The notes under the pieces were generated by a model. The model searched no databases and had not been told where the DNA came from. It worked only from the letters and a program-made list of their open reading frames with translations. Of a stretch of 64,000 nucleotides of DNA, positions 1-10,367 are shown piece by piece. Position 1 is the stretch's first letter, and every line of letters begins with the position of its first letter. The translations under genes and the position numbers were made by a program. The DNA is from Billgrantia kenyensis (GTDB lineage Bacteria; Pseudomonadota; Gammaproteobacteria; Pseudomonadales; Halomonadaceae). The DNA is taken from the NCBI RefSeq assembly GCF_013697085.1, contig NZ_JACEFT010000010.1, positions 62,001 to 126,000 of the forward strand. The letters run 5' to 3'.

Positions 1-818
1 AAGTCATCCTCCGCCGTGGCTCGGGCGAAGCGGGTGAAGGGGCAGACCAGTTGGCAGTCGTCGCAGCCGAACACGCGGTTGCCCATGGCCTCGCGATAGC
101 GTTCGGGAATGGCGCCGAACAGCTCGATGGTGAGATAGGAGATGCAGGCGCGGGAGTCGACTACCTTGTCCTCGACGATGGCGCCGGTGGGGCAGGCCGT
201 ACGACAGGCGCTGCAGTTACCGCAGTGCTCGCTGTCGAAGGGCGGGTCGACGGGTAGCGGCAGGTCGACGTAGAGCTCGCCGAGAAAGAACAGCGAGCCG
301 GCCCGGGGATTGAGCAACATGGCGTTCTTGCCCACCCAGCCGAGCCCGGCCTTGCGTGCCAGGGCGCGCTCCATCACCGGCGCCGAGTCGACGAAGGCGC
401 GGTAGCCGAAGGCGCCGATCTCGTCCTCGATCCACTTGGCCAGCGTCGCCAGGCGCTTGCGCATCAGCTTGTGGTAGTCGCGGCCCACCGCATAGCGCGA
501 CACATAGGCCGTCTCCGGTTGCCCCAGCACCTTGGCGCTCTCCACCTCGGCGGGCAGATAGTCCAGACGCACGCTGATCACCCGCAGCGTGCCCGGCACC
601 AGCTCTTCGGGCCGGGTGCGCTTGGTGCCGTGCTTGGCCATGAACCTCATCTCACCGTGATAGCCGGCTTCGAGCCAGCGCTGCAGATGGCGCTCGTCCT
701 CGGACAGGTCGACGTCGGCAATGCCGACCTGCTGGAAGCCGAGCTCGCGGCCCCACGTCTTGATGCGAGAGGCCAGCTCGCTCAGGCCGGTGTCGTCAAG
801 CGGCGAAAGGGAGGTCAT
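1..818 (-). CDS. queG: Epoxyqueuosine reductase, 3' part missing at window edge
   Basis: Cobalamin-dependent reductase that converts epoxyqueuosine to queuosine in the wobble position of tRNAs with GUN anticodons. The reading frame starts at ATG 818 (MTSLSPLDD...) and runs off the left end of the window, so the C-terminus is not visible. Two ferredoxin-type cysteine clusters are present: C-x2-C-x2-C-x3-CP near residue 198 and the start of a second one (GCDDCQLVCP) near residue 250, both typical of QueG. The upstream half carries the family's conserved RYA.GRDYH and AFVDSAPVMER segments. It is divergent from nnr, with which it shares an intergenic region of about 100 bp. Identification is secure. 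Confidence 0.95.
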   Translation of the reverse strand, partial: MTSLSPLDDTGLSELASRIKTWGRELGFQQVGIADVDLSEDERHLQRWLEAGYHGEMRFMAKHGTKRTRPEELVPGTLRVISVRLDYLPAEVESAKVLGQPETAYVSRYAVGRDYHKLMRKRLATLAKWIEDEIGAFGYRAFVDSAPVMERALARKAGLGWVGKNAMLLNPRAGSLFFLGELYVDLPLPVDPPFDSEHCGNCSACRTACPTGAIVEDKVVDSRACISYLTIELFGAIPERYREAMGNRVFGCDDCQLVCPFTRFARATAEDD

Positions 819-855
819 GATAGAGAAAAAACCGGGCAAAAAAGTCGCGGGGGGA

Positions 856-883
856 TTGGCTTGAGCGCCGTGGCGCTTACACT
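856..883 (+). promoter_or_regulatory. Candidate sigma-70 promoter for nnr operon
   Basis: TTGGCT at 856-861 and TACACT at 878-883 are separated by 16 bp and each match four of six consensus bases. The predicted start of transcription near 890 would give a 30-nt leader before the nnr start codon. Prediction from sequence only. Confidence 0.4.
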
Positions 884-919
884 CCCCATGATAAAGCAAC
901 ACCGGCAGGGAGACACGGG

Positions 920-2482
920 ATGTCCGGGAATCGTTCCAATGAGATTCAGCTGAACCTGCGGCCGCTATACCGGGCGGAACAGGTAAGAGAGCTCGATCGC
1001 CGCACCATCGCTGGCGGCGTCGAGGGTTTTGCCTTGATGCAGCGGGCCGCGACGGCCGCCTGGCAGAGTCTCAAGTCACGCTGGCCCGGGGTAAAGCGAA
1101 TCAGCGTGCTGTGCGGCGGCGGTAACAACGGTGGCGACGGCCATGTGCTGGCGGCGCTGGCGGCGGTGGCGGGGGTGCAGGTCCAGCGCATTGCCCTGAA
1201 GTCGCCGGAAACGCTCGAGGGTGATGCCGCGCTCGCTGCTGAAATGGCCGCGGCGGCGGGCGTGACACTGGAGCCGTGGCGCAAGGGGATTGCCTTCAGC
1301 GGCGAGGTGGTCGTCGATGCGCTGCTGGGTACCGGCCTGGAAGGCGAAGTTCGCGGTGACTTCCGCGATGCGATCGAGGCGGTCAACGCCAGTGGCCTGC
1401 CGGTGCTGGCCATCGACATCCCTTCCGGCCTGGCTGCCGATACCGGGGCCGAACTCGGTGTGGCAGTACGCGCGACGCGTACCGTGACCTTCATCGGTGA
1501 CAAGATCGGTCTGCACACCGGGCGCGCCCCGGCCTTGACCGGCGAAGTGCATTTTCGTGCCCTTGGCGTCGATGCACGCGGGCATGACGACCTCCAGCCT
1601 GAGGCCGAGCTGCTCGACGAGAAGCTGCTGCAGGCCTGGCTGCCACCGCGCGCGCGCGATGCCCACAAGGGGGCCATGGGGCATGTGCTGGTGCTGGGCG
1701 GCGCACCGGGTTTCGGCGGTGCGGCGCTGCTGGCCAGCGAGGCGGCGGCACGCCTGGGGGCTGGCAAGGTCAGTCTCGTAACCGCCCCAGAGCACGTCAC
1801 CGCCTGCCTTTCCTATCGCCCCGAGGTGATGGTTCATGGCCTGCGCGGTGTGGCCGAGCTTGGCGATCTGCCGGCCATGGCCGATGTGCTGGTGGTCGGC
1901 CCCGGTCTCGGCAAGGCCGCCTGGGGGCAGGGCATGCTGCAGGCGGCATTGACCGAGTCCAAGCCGCTGGTGGTGGATGCCGATGGCCTGAACCTACTCG
2001 CTTCTTGCTTTGGTGAACTGCGTCGCGACGACTGGATCCTGACGCCACACCCCGGCGAGGCGGGGCGTCTGCTCGGCTGTAGCGCGGCGGAGGTGGAAGC
2101 CGACCGGCCCGCGGCGGCACGCGAGCTGCAGCGGCGTTACGGCGGCGTGGCGGTGCTCAAGGGAGCCGGCACCCTGGTGGCTGGGCCGGAAGGCATGACC
2201 GTCTGCCCCTACGGTAACCCTGGGATGGCCTCCGGCGGTATGGGGGACGTGCTCTCCGGTATTCTCGGTGCGCTCCTCTCCCAGGGCCTTGCGCTGGAAA
2301 TCGCAGCCAGGCTGGGCGTCATGGTGCATGCCATGGCCGGTGACATGGCGGCACGCAGCGCGGGGGAGCGTGGCCTGCTGGCGGCCGATCTGGCATCCTA
2401 TGCCCGAGTTATCGTCAATCCAGGTTTCGAGCCGGGGTTACATGTGCTTGCTGGGGGGCATGATGCGCTTAAGACTCGATGA
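920..2482 (+). CDS. nnr: Bifunctional NAD(P)H-hydrate repair enzyme (epimerase + dehydratase)
   Basis: Repairs NAD(P)H that has been hydrated spontaneously or by GAPDH. The N-terminal domain (about residues 15-215) is the NnrE epimerase, with CGGGNNGGDGHV at 65-76 and AIDIPSGL further on. The C-terminal domain (about 225-505) is the ADP/ATP-dependent dehydratase NnrD, with the GGMGDVLSG nucleotide-binding segment near residue 440. At 520 aa it has the normal length of the fused form. ATG 920 is preceded by GGGAG at seven bases. The end overlaps tsaE, and the order nnr-tsaE-amidase-mutL-miaA-hfq is the classic gammaproteobacterial run, so these genes are probably cotranscribed. Confidence 0.95.
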   Translation: MSGNRSNEIQLNLRPLYRAEQVRELDRRTIAGGVEGFALMQRAATAAWQSLKSRWPGVKRISVLCGGGNNGGDGHVLAALAAVAGVQVQRIALKSPETLEGDAALAAEMAAAAGVTLEPWRKGIAFSGEVVVDALLGTGLEGEVRGDFRDAIEAVNASGLPVLAIDIPSGLAADTGAELGVAVRATRTVTFIGDKIGLHTGRAPALTGEVHFRALGVDARGHDDLQPEAELLDEKLLQAWLPPRARDAHKGAMGHVLVLGGAPGFGGAALLASEAAARLGAGKVSLVTAPEHVTACLSYRPEVMVHGLRGVAELGDLPAMADVLVVGPGLGKAAWGQGMLQAALTESKPLVVDADGLNLLASCFGELRRDDWILTPHPGEAGRLLGCSAAEVEADRPAAARELQRRYGGVAVLKGAGTLVAGPEGMTVCPYGNPGMASGGMGDVLSGILGALLSQGLALEIAARLGVMVHAMAGDMAARSAGERGLLAADLASYARVIVNPGFEPGLHVLAGGHDALKTR

Positions 2483-2963
2483 CGAGTGCCGGCAGGTGGT
2501 TTTCGGGGAGTGCCTGGGCAAGGCCATGCAGGGGCGAGGGCGCCTCTATCTCGAGGGCGAGCTGGGCGCCGGCAAGACCACCCTGGCCCGAGGGATTCTC
2601 AAAGCCTGCGGACACCTCGGCGCGGTCAAGAGTCCCACCTATACGCTGGTCGAGCCCTATGAACTGAGCGCAGGCCGAGTCTACCATTTCGACCTCTACC
2701 GCCTCGGCGACCCCGAGGAGCTGGAGTTCATCGGCGGCCGCGACCTCTTCTCCGACGATGCGCTGTGCATCGTAGAGTGGCCGAGCCGTGGCGCTGGTTG
2801 GCTGCCGGGCCCCGACCTGTGGGTTACGCTGTCGCTATGCGAGGTGGGCCGCGAGGCCAGGCTCGAGGCTTTGACCGAGCATGGGCGTGCGGTACTCGAA
2901 GCTTTGGGCCGGGATCCCGCCCTGGCCGACCTGATCAGCGATGGAGAGCGTGAAACGTCGTGA
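2463..2963 (+). CDS. tsaE: tRNA t6A biosynthesis ATPase TsaE
   Basis: Small P-loop ATPase of the TsaB-TsaD-TsaE complex, which makes N6-threonylcarbamoyladenosine in ANN-decoding tRNAs. The Walker A motif GELGAGKTT lies at residues 33-41, followed by the family segments SPTYTLVEPY and HFDLYRL. Two adjacent ATGs (2460 and 2463) sit inside the end of nnr. The G-rich ribosome-binding stretch at 2453-2458 is better spaced for 2463, giving 166 aa. The stop overlaps the amidase start as TGATG, implying translational coupling. Secure identification; start uncertain by one codon. Confidence 0.95.
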   Translation: MRLRLDDECRQVVFGECLGKAMQGRGRLYLEGELGAGKTTLARGILKACGHLGAVKSPTYTLVEPYELSAGRVYHFDLYRLGDPEELEFIGGRDLFSDDALCIVEWPSRGAGWLPGPDLWVTLSLCEVGREARLEALTEHGRAVLEALGRDPALADLISDGERETS

Positions 2964-4441
2964 TGAGCACTCGACCCTTGCCCATGGGCCAAGACGGGAA
3001 ACTGAGCGTTTTGTGCCTATTGATCCTCTCCTTCTTCCTGCTGTTTGGCTTGAGCGTACCGGCTCAGGCGGCGCAGGTGGACAATGTCCGCCTGTGGGCA
3101 GCGCCGGACCATGCGCGCCTGGTCTTCGACCTTTCCGCCGATGCCGAGGCCAATGTCTTCTTACTGGACGATCCCAAACGCCTGGTGATCGATCTCGACG
3201 AGAGCCGGCTCAATACCGACCTGGGAAGCCTGGATCTGGATGGCAGTGCCATCACTGGCGTGCGTAGCGGCATACGCGACGGTAGCGGGCTGCGCGTCGT
3301 TCTGGAGCTTTCAAGAGCAGTGGAGCCGCGCCATTTCACGCTGCCGCCCAACGAGCAGTATGGCCATCGCCTGGTGGTGGACATGGAGTACCCGGGCGAA
3401 AGCGCGGTGGAGAATCCCATCGACCCGATCGAGGCAATGATCCGCGAGCAGGAGATTGCTGCCACTCGCCACCGAAGTGAGCCAGACTCCGAGGCGCCGC
3501 GTGTGGATCCCGAAGTGGTCGCCCGCAAGCCGGCGGCACCGCACCCGCGCCGCGACATCATCATCGCCATCGACCCTGGGCATGGTGGCGAAGACCCTGG
3601 TGCGATCGGGCCCGGGGGGACGCGTGAGAAGGACGTGGTCCTGGAGATCAGCCGACGCCTGCAGCGCCTGGTCGATAACACCGAAGGTTTCCGTGCGGTG
3701 ATGATTCGCGATGGCGACTACTTCATCGGACTGCGCCAGCGTACCCAGATCGCCCGCGAGCAGAAGGCCGATTTCTTCGTCTCCATTCACGCCGATGCTT
3801 TTACCAGCCCGCAGCCCAACGGCAGTGCCGTCTATGCACTCTCCCAGCGCGGCGCCACCTCCGAGACAGCCCAGTGGCTGGCCGAGAGCGAGAATCGCGC
3901 CGACCTGATCGGTGGCGTCGACGGCAACCTTTCTCTCAAGGACAAGGACGAGATGCTGCGCGGGGTGCTGCTGGATCTGACCATGACCGCCACGCTCAAC
4001 GATTCGCTCTCCATCGGTGGCCAGGTGCTGGACCAGCTGGGCAAGGTCAATCGGCTGCATCGAAGCCGGGTGGAGCAGGCTGGCTTCCGGGTGCTCAAGT
4101 CGCCCGACATTCCGTCGCTGCTGATCGAGGCGGGGTTCATCTCCAACCCCGACGAGGAGCGTCGTCTGCGCGACTCGGGCCATCAGCAGCGGCTTGCCGA
4201 GTCGATCTTCGCCGGCATCGAGTCGCACTTCCGCGGGAACCCACCGCCGGCGAGCCTGCTGGCCTGGCAGCGAGACAACCGTCGCACGCCCTCCAGCAAC
4301 GAGTATCGCATCCAGCCTGGTGACACTCTGTCCCAGATCGCCGCCCGCCATGGCGTGCCGGTGGGGCAGCTCAAGCAGGCCAACGAGATCAATGGCGACG
4401 TGATTCGCGTCGGTCAGGTGTTACGGATACCACGCTCATGA
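2963..4441 (+). CDS. amiC: N-acetylmuramoyl-L-alanine amidase, AMIN + Amidase_3 + LysM
   Basis: Periplasmic zinc amidase that cleaves the stem peptide from MurNAc during daughter-cell separation. A hydrophobic signal segment ends at VPAQAAQ near residue 35. It is followed by an AMIN septal-targeting domain (about 35-140), the Amidase_3 catalytic domain (about 195-420) and a C-terminal LysM peptidoglycan-binding module (about 445-490). Likely zinc or catalytic residues are the His in [10 protein letters not shown] (about 209), the His in SIHAD (about 275) and the Glu in [10 protein letters not shown] (about 389). A GTG at 2960 is an alternative start, but ATG 2963 forms a TGATG overlap with tsaE. 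The LysM tail makes it AmiB-like, and the neighbouring mutL matches the amiB-mutL pairing, so the symbol could equally be amiB. Confidence 0.92.
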   Translation: MSTRPLPMGQDGKLSVLCLLILSFFLLFGLSVPAQAAQVDNVRLWAAPDHARLVFDLSADAEANVFLLDDPKRLVIDLDESRLNTDLGSLDLDGSAITGVRSGIRDGSGLRVVLELSRAVEPRHFTLPPNEQYGHRLVVDMEYPGESAVENPIDPIEAMIREQEIAATRHRSEPDSEAPRVDPEVVARKPAAPHPRRDIIIAIDPGHGGEDPGAIGPGGTREKDVVLEISRRLQRLVDNTEGFRAVMIRDGDYFIGLRQRTQIAREQKADFFVSIHADAFTSPQPNGSAVYALSQRGATSETAQWLAESENRADLIGGVDGNLSLKDKDEMLRGVLLDLTMTATLNDSLSIGGQVLDQLGKVNRLHRSRVEQAGFRVLKSPDIPSLLIEAGFISNPDEERRLRDSGHQQRLAESIFAGIESHFRGNPPPASLLAWQRDNRRTPSSNEYRIQPGDTLSQIAARHGVPVGQLKQANEINGDVIRVGQVLRIPRS

Positions 4442-6369
4442 TGGTCGTTGATGAAGCTCGCCGCATTCGAATTCTCGATCCCCGCCTGGCCAACCAGATC
4501 GCTGCCGGCGAAGTGGTGGAGCGTCCGGCATCGGTGGTAAAGGAGCTGGTCGAGAATGCCATCGATGCCGGTAGCACCCGGGTCGAGGTGGAGCTCGAGG
4601 CCGGCGGTTGCCGCTTGATTCGCGTACGCGACGACGGTAGCGGCATTGCCGAGGCCGACCTGCCGCTGGCGCTGTCGCGTCACGCCACCAGCAAGATCGC
4701 TTCGCTGGAGGACCTGGAAGGCGTGGCGAGCCTTGGTTTTCGCGGCGAGGCACTGGCCTCGATCAGTTCGGTATCGCGACTCGAACTCGTGGCCAACGTC
4801 GAGGACGATCCCCGGGGCGGCTGGCGGGTGGTGGCGGAAGGGCGCCAGATGGAGCCCCGCGTCAGCCCGGCGCCGCACCCTCGCGGTACCTCGGTGACGG
4901 TGCGTGACCTGTTCTTCAACACCCCGGCACGGCGCAAGTTCCTGCGCACCGAGAAAACCGAGTACGGTCACGTTGAGGAAGCCTTTCGTCGCCTGGCGCT
5001 GTCGCGCTTCGACATCGCCTGGGTGTTGCGCCACAACCAGAAGACCGTTCACCAGCTGCCACCGGGCGAAGATCCGGCGCGCCGCGAGCGACGCATCGCG
5101 GCGCTGCTGGGCAAGTCCTTTCTCGACAATGCCCTGCACCTCGACATTGCTGCCGGCGGCCTGCGTCTGAGCGGCTGGGTAGGCCTGCCCACTCACTCAC
5201 GCTCGCAGGCCGACCAGCAGTATTTCTTCGTCAATGGCCGGGTGGTGCGTGACCGGCTGGTGGCCCATGCCATCCGCCAGGCCTACCGCGACGTGCTGTT
5301 CCACGGTCGCCATCCGGTATTCGTGCTCTATCTCGAGGTCGACCCCACGGTGGTCGACGTCAACGTCCATCCCACCAAGCACGAGGTGCGCTTTCGCGAC
5401 GGCCGCCTGGTACATGACTTCCTCTTCTCCAGCCTGCACCGAGCTCTGGCCGAGGCGCGCCCGGCCGAGCCCGTGCCGGGCCAGGGCGAGCGACTGGCAG
5501 GCGAGCAGGGCGCGGATGCGCCAGGTGCCGCCGAGGTGCACGAGACACCGGGGCGCTGGCAGCAGCGGCCGATGGCGCTGCACGATGCTCCTGAGGCGAC
5601 CGAAAGATTGACCCCCGACCGGGTGCGTGCCTTCATGGATGGTTATCGTGCGCTCCACCCCGACCATGAAGAGCGCCTGCTTACCCCGCAGGCGCCGGGG
5701 AAGGGCAGCACCCCAGTGGCGTCAGCGACGGCACTGCCGGAGGCGGTGGCCCCGGTGCTACCCGAGCACGAGGAGGGCAGCGGTATCCCGCCGCTGGGCT
5801 TCGCCATTGCCCAGCTTCACGGGATCTACATCCTCTCCCAGACCGCTCAGGGCATGATCATCGTCGATATGCATGCGGCTCACGAACGCATCGTCTACGA
5901 GCGCATGAAGAATCAGGTCCACGCTGGTGCGCTCGAGGCGCAGCCGCTGCTGGTGCCGGTATCCATGGCAGCGAGCCATGCCGAGGTGGCTACCGCAGAG
6001 GTCGAGCGTGAAGCCTTCAGTCGCCTGGGTGTCGAGCTCGATGTGGCCGGGCCCGAGACATTGCTCGTACGCCAGGTGCCGGCGCTGCTGGCCGATGCCG
6101 ACGCCGAGCCCCTGATTCGCGACATGCTGGGCGATCTGGAACGCTACGGGCGCTCCGACAGGCTGGAGGCTCGGATCAACGAGTTGCTGGCGACCATGGC
6201 TTGCCACGGCAGCGTGCGCGCCAACCGGCGTCTGAGCGTGGCCGAAATGAATGCGCTGCTGCGCGACATGGAGCGTACCGAGCGCAGTGGGCAGTGCAAC
6301 CATGGTCGACCCACCTGGACCGAGATGTCGCTCAAGCAGCTCGACCGACTGTTCCTGCGTGGCCAGTGA
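4438..6369 (+). CDS. mutL: DNA mismatch repair protein MutL (endonuclease-type)
   Basis: GHKL ATPase that links MutS mismatch recognition to strand incision. N-terminal ATPase motifs are visible: ENAIDAG (about residues 39-45), RDDGSGI, GFRGEAL and [11 protein letters not shown]. The C-terminal dimerisation domain contains [12 protein letters not shown] near 477-488. This fits the DQHA-x2-E-x4-E metal-binding motif of MutL proteins with their own nicking activity, with Met in place of Gln. Such MutLs occur in species without MutH, but absence of MutH cannot be judged from this window. 643 aa is a normal length. The start overlaps the amidase stop (ATGATG), indicating coupling. Confidence 0.97.
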   Translation: MMVVDEARRIRILDPRLANQIAAGEVVERPASVVKELVENAIDAGSTRVEVELEAGGCRLIRVRDDGSGIAEADLPLALSRHATSKIASLEDLEGVASLGFRGEALASISSVSRLELVANVEDDPRGGWRVVAEGRQMEPRVSPAPHPRGTSVTVRDLFFNTPARRKFLRTEKTEYGHVEEAFRRLALSRFDIAWVLRHNQKTVHQLPPGEDPARRERRIAALLGKSFLDNALHLDIAAGGLRLSGWVGLPTHSRSQADQQYFFVNGRVVRDRLVAHAIRQAYRDVLFHGRHPVFVLYLEVDPTVVDVNVHPTKHEVRFRDGRLVHDFLFSSLHRALAEARPAEPVPGQGERLAGEQGADAPGAAEVHETPGRWQQRPMALHDAPEATERLTPDRVRAFMDGYRALHPDHEERLLTPQAPGKGSTPVASATALPEAVAPVLPEHEEGSGIPPLGFAIAQLHGIYILSQTAQGMIIVDMHAAHERIVYERMKNQVHAGALEAQPLLVPVSMAASHAEVATAEVEREAFSRLGVELDVAGPETLLVRQVPALLADADAEPLIRDMLGDLERYGRSDRLEARINELLATMACHGSVRANRRLSVAEMNALLRDMERTERSGQCNHGRPTWTEMSLKQLDRLFLRGQ

Positions 6370-6382
6370 GGAGGCGTCCTGC

Positions 6383-7324
6383 ATGACCGACAGACGCCCG
6401 CTGGCCATCCTGCTGATGGGGCCCACTGCCGCCGGCAAGACGGACCTGGCGTTCGCGCTGCATGAGCGGCTCGACTGCGAGTTGATCAGCATGGATTCGG
6501 CCATGGTCTACCGCGGCATGGATATTGGCAGTGCCAAGCCGTCGCCCGAGGAACTGGCACGAGCCCCACACCGGTTGATCGATATCAGGGATCCGGCCGA
6601 GCCCTACTCCGCGGCGGACTTCCGCGAGGACGCTCGTCGCGAGATGCGGCAAATTACCGCAGTTGGGCGGATTCCCGTGCTGGTAGGCGGCACCATGATG
6701 TATGCCAAGCGCCTGCTCGAGGGGGTTGCCAACCTGCCTCCCGCAGACCCGGCGATACGCGCCGAGCTGGCGCGAGAGGCCGAATTCGGTGGCCTTGCCG
6801 CGCTGCATGCCGAGCTTGCCAGGGTCGACCCCGAAGCCGCCGGGCGCATTCACCCCAACGATCCACAACGGCTGATGCGGGCGCTGGAGGTGTATCGGGC
6901 CAGTGGAGAGACCTTGTCCGAGCTATGGCGTCGGCAGCAGCCTGAAACCTTTCCCTGGAAGGTGTTGTCGATAGGAGTCACGCCCTATGATCGCCGTGTT
7001 CTGCATGAGCGAATCGCCTTGCGCTTCGAGGCCATGCTATCGGCAGGCCTGGTGGCGGAAGTCGAGGCCTTGAGAGCGCGAGGCGACCTGCACCCCGGTC
7101 TGCCATCGATGAAGAGCGTGGGCTACCGTCAGGTGTGGGAATACCTTGACGCCGGCCATGGTGAAATCGAGTCGTTGCGCCACCGCATCATCGTGGCCAC
7201 CCGGCAGCTGGCCAAGCGTCAACTGACCTGGCTGCGCAGCTGGCCGGGGCTGCATTGGGTCGATAGCCAGCAACGAGATAGGCTGGGCCAGATTCTGAAA
7301 TTCGTGCGTGAATCTGGCTCTTAG
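6383..7324 (+). CDS. miaA: tRNA dimethylallyltransferase
   Basis: Transfers the dimethylallyl group to A37 of tRNAs reading UNN codons, the first step of the ms2i6A pathway that MiaB (gene at the right edge of this window) completes. The P-loop GPTAAGKT is at residues 13-20 and the substrate segment [16 protein letters not shown] at about 41-56. ATG 6383 follows the mutL stop by 13 bases with a GAGG ribosome site; longer in-frame starts inside mutL are unlikely. 313 aa is typical. Confidence 0.97.
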   Translation: MTDRRPLAILLMGPTAAGKTDLAFALHERLDCELISMDSAMVYRGMDIGSAKPSPEELARAPHRLIDIRDPAEPYSAADFREDARREMRQITAVGRIPVLVGGTMMYAKRLLEGVANLPPADPAIRAELAREAEFGGLAALHAELARVDPEAAGRIHPNDPQRLMRALEVYRASGETLSELWRRQQPETFPWKVLSIGVTPYDRRVLHERIALRFEAMLSAGLVAEVEALRARGDLHPGLPSMKSVGYRQVWEYLDAGHGEIESLRHRIIVATRQLAKRQLTWLRSWPGLHWVDSQQRDRLGQILKFVRESGS

Positions 7325-7413
7325 CGTAAGATGTTGGCTTCGAGTGGCCGGGCGACCAGCCGAGAAAGAGCACAACTTCCACCCCTCATAAGAATGTTTT
7401 AGGGAGAGGTAAC

Positions 7414-7665
7414 ATGTCCAAAGGGCAGTCCCTTCAAGACCCATACCTGAATATCCTGCGCAAGGAGCGCATTCCGGTTTCGATTTTCCTGGTCAACGGC
7501 ATCAAGCTGCAGGGGCAGATCGAGTCTTTCGATCAGTTCGTCATTCTGCTGCGCAACACCGTCAGTCAGATGGTCTACAAGCACGCCATCTCCACGGTGG
7601 TGCCTTCGCGCAACGTGCGGCTGCCGCCGCAGGATCCCGCGGCCCAGCAGGACAGCAATGCGTGA
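7414..7665 (+). CDS. hfq: RNA chaperone Hfq
   Basis: Hexameric Sm-like protein that pairs small RNAs with mRNAs. The 83-residue sequence begins [12 protein letters not shown] and carries the Sm1 core ([20 protein letters not shown]) and the Sm2 signature YKHAIS. The C-terminal tail is short, unlike the 102-residue E. coli protein. A strong GGGAGAGG ribosome site precedes ATG 7414. It lies between miaA and hflX, as in E. coli. Confidence 0.98.
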   Translation: MSKGQSLQDPYLNILRKERIPVSIFLVNGIKLQGQIESFDQFVILLRNTVSQMVYKHAISTVVPSRNVRLPPQDPAAQQDSNA

Positions 7666-7673
7666 GGTATTGA

Positions 7674-8990
7674 TTGTTTTTTGAACGACCCGATGCCGGC
7701 GAAACGGCAATACTGGTTCATGTCGACTTCCAGGATGAGCGCGAACGCGAGGATCCGGGTGAGTTCATGGAACTGGTCCGTTCCGCCGGTGCCGAGCCGG
7801 CCATGCTGCTCACCGGCAGCCGGCATCGGCCTGATTCACGCACTTTCATCGGCACTGGCAAGATGGAAGAGCTGCGCGACGCCCTGAAGGTTCACGGTGC
7901 GGAGCTGGTCATCTTCAACCACGCCTTGAGGCCCTCCCAGGAGCGCAACCTGGAGCGGGAGCTCAAGTGCCGGGTGCTTGATCGCACCGGGTTGATTCTC
8001 GACATCTTCGCCCAGCGTGCCCGTACCCACGAGGGTAAGCTTCAGGTCGAGCTGGCGCAGCTGGAGTACATGTCCACCCGCCTGATCAGAGGCTGGACGC
8101 ACCTCGAGCGCCAGAAGGGTGGCATTGGCTTGCGCGGTCCCGGTGAGACCCAGCTCGAGACCGACCGCCGTCTGCTGCGGGCTCGTATCAAGGCGATTCA
8201 CAAGCGGCTCGACAAGGTGCGCAGTCAGCGCAACCAGAATCGACGCGCTCGTGCCAGGGCAGAGATTCCCAGCGTCTCACTGGTCGGTTATACCAACGCC
8301 GGCAAATCGACGCTATTCAACGCCCTGACGTCGGCAAGGGTCTATGCGGCCGATCAGTTGTTCGCTACGCTCGATCCGACGCTGCGGCGGCTGGAAATCG
8401 GCGACGTTGGCCCGGTGGTGCTGGCGGACACCGTGGGCTTCATCCGTCATCTTCCCCATAAGCTGGTGGAAGCCTTCCAGGCCACGCTGCAGGAAGCCGC
8501 CGAGGCATCGCTGCTGGTGCATGTGATCGATGCCGCTGACCCGGATCGCGACCTCAATGTCGCTGAGGTGGAAGGGGTGCTCGATGAAATCGGTGCGCTG
8601 GACGTGCCGATGCTGAAGGTGATGAACAAGATCGACCTGCTCGACAGCGCGCCGCGAATCGAGCGCGACGCTCAGGGCCGGCCCGAGGTGGTCTGGCTGT
8701 CGGCACGTGATGGGCGCGGCCTAGAGCTGCTCGAACAGGCCCTTTCGGAATGTCTGGCGGAGGACGTGATCGCCTTCGACATCAGCCTGTCTCCGCAGCA
8801 GGGCCGCCTGAGAGCAGGGCTGCACGAGCTGGGAGCCGTGCAACAAGAACATTATGAAGAGGGCGGACAGGTGCGGCTCGAGATTCGCATGCCGCGCCGA
8901 GACTTCCTGCAGCTGATGGCCCGGTTGGGAGAGCGGGCGGAAGATTATCTTCCGTTCGAGCTACGCGAACGGCCGGTATGGGATGCGTAA
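7674..8990 (+). CDS. hflX: Ribosome-associated GTPase HflX
   Basis: GTPase that splits stalled or heat-damaged ribosomes. It has an N-terminal HflX-specific domain and a coiled linker rich in Arg/Lys (about 165-200). The G domain carries G1 GYTNAGKST (about 204), G3 DTVGFI and G4 NKID. The start is TTG 7674, eight bases after the hfq stop and preceded by GTGAGG; the first ATG would remove conserved N-terminal residues. 438 aa is normal. Confidence 0.96.
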   Translation: MFFERPDAGETAILVHVDFQDEREREDPGEFMELVRSAGAEPAMLLTGSRHRPDSRTFIGTGKMEELRDALKVHGAELVIFNHALRPSQERNLERELKCRVLDRTGLILDIFAQRARTHEGKLQVELAQLEYMSTRLIRGWTHLERQKGGIGLRGPGETQLETDRRLLRARIKAIHKRLDKVRSQRNQNRRARARAEIPSVSLVGYTNAGKSTLFNALTSARVYAADQLFATLDPTLRRLEIGDVGPVVLADTVGFIRHLPHKLVEAFQATLQEAAEASLLVHVIDAADPDRDLNVAEVEGVLDEIGALDVPMLKVMNKIDLLDSAPRIERDAQGRPEVVWLSARDGRGLELLEQALSECLAEDVIAFDISLSPQQGRLRAGLHELGAVQQEHYEEGGQVRLEIRMPRRDFLQLMARLGERAEDYLPFELRERPVWDA

Positions 8991-9140
8991 CAGCTGCAGA
9001 CTTCCTGGTCGCCTGGATTGGCTTCCCCTAGAGACAATGGCATCAGGCGCCCCTTGGGCGCCATGACAGGATAGCAACCGACAACCCTGAGCGGCGGCTC
9101 GATACGCCGGCGGGGAGGTAACGCAGAGTGGAGACGACGT

Positions 9141-10367
9141 ATGGCTTGGAATGAGCCGGGTGGCGGCAACCAGCATGACCCCTGGAGCGGTGGGGGCCGG
9201 CGCGGCGGAGGTAATGGTGGCGGTGGCGGCCGTGGTGGTAACCAGGGGCCACCCGACCTTGACGAGGCCCTGAAGAAATTTCAGGACAAACTCAATAGCA
9301 TGCTCGGCGGACGCGGCGGCAAGGGCGGCGGTGGTCAAGGGGGTAAGGGCGGCGGTCGCCCTCGCAATACCTTTGCGCTGCCAGGGCTGCTGGTAGTCAT
9401 CGCCCTGGGTATCTGGGGGGCAATGGGCTTCTATCTGGTCGACCAGGCCGAACGAGGCGTGGTACTCCGTTTCGGTGAGTTCCAGACCGTGGTGGGCCCC
9501 GGCCTGCACTGGAATCCGCCGTTGATCGACGATGTGCGCATGGTCAACGTGACCCGCGTGCGCTCGCTCACTCAGACCCAGTCGATGCTGACCCGCGACG
9601 AGAACATCGTCGAAGTCGAGATCTCGGCACAGTATCAGGTCAACAACCCCCGCGACTTCGTGCTCAACGTGCGCAATCCGCAGCTCTCCATCGAGAACGC
9701 ATTGGATTCCGCCCTGCGTCACGTGGTGGGTGGCACGGACATGATCGAGATCCTGACTTCGGGTCGTGAGATTCTCGGTAGCTCGGTGGCGAGCCGCCTG
9801 CAGACCTACCTGGACAGCTACGGCACCGGGATTCGCCTGCAGACCATCAACATCGAGTCGACCTCTGCGCCGGCGCCTGTCATCGATGCCTTCGACGACG
9901 TGATCCGGGCCCGCGAGGATCGTCAGCGGACCATCAACGAGGGCATGGCCTACGCCAACGCCATCATCCCGGCCGCCCAGGGTCAGGCGCAGCGTCTGGT
10001 CGAGCAGGGCCAGGGTTACCGCGAGTCGGTAGTGGCCGAAGCCCAGGGTCAGGTCAACCGCTTCAACGCGCTGCTGGCCCAGTACCGCAACGCGCCGGAG
10101 ATCATGCGTGAGCGTCTCTACATCGACGCCATGGCTGACGTCTTCGCTCGCACGCCGAAGGTGCTGATCGACGTGAGCGACGATGCTCCGCTGATGTACC
10201 TGCCGCTCGACCAGCGCCCCGGCGGCCAGACTGGCGGCGGCGAAGGCAACGGTGAGGCGGCTCGCGGCGAAAGCGGTGAACTCGACCCGCGCGTGCTCGA
10301 GCGCCTGCGTACGACCAGCTCGGCGCAGGGTGGCAATACCGGTGGCATCCGCAGGGAGGGTCGCTAA
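9141..10367 (+). CDS. hflK: FtsH protease modulator subunit HflK
   Basis: SPFH/Band-7 membrane protein that forms a large periplasmic cage with HflC around the FtsH protease. The N-terminal about 75 residues are cytoplasmic, rich in Gly and Lys. One transmembrane helix follows (about 78-98), then the Band-7 domain, with a polar C-terminal tail. Adjacent hflC starts directly after the stop (TAA-ATG), implying stoichiometric coexpression. The 150-bp gap after hflX contains only a short GC hairpin at 9046-9062 and no convincing terminator, so readthrough from hflX is possible. Confidence 0.96.
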   Translation: MAWNEPGGGNQHDPWSGGGRRGGGNGGGGGRGGNQGPPDLDEALKKFQDKLNSMLGGRGGKGGGGQGGKGGGRPRNTFALPGLLVVIALGIWGAMGFYLVDQAERGVVLRFGEFQTVVGPGLHWNPPLIDDVRMVNVTRVRSLTQTQSMLTRDENIVEVEISAQYQVNNPRDFVLNVRNPQLSIENALDSALRHVVGGTDMIEILTSGREILGSSVASRLQTYLDSYGTGIRLQTINIESTSAPAPVIDAFDDVIRAREDRQRTINEGMAYANAIIPAAQGQAQRLVEQGQGYRESVVAEAQGQVNRFNALLAQYRNAPEIMRERLYIDAMADVFARTPKVLIDVSDDAPLMYLPLDQRPGGQTGGGEGNGEAARGESGELDPRVLERLRTTSSAQGGNTGGIRREGR

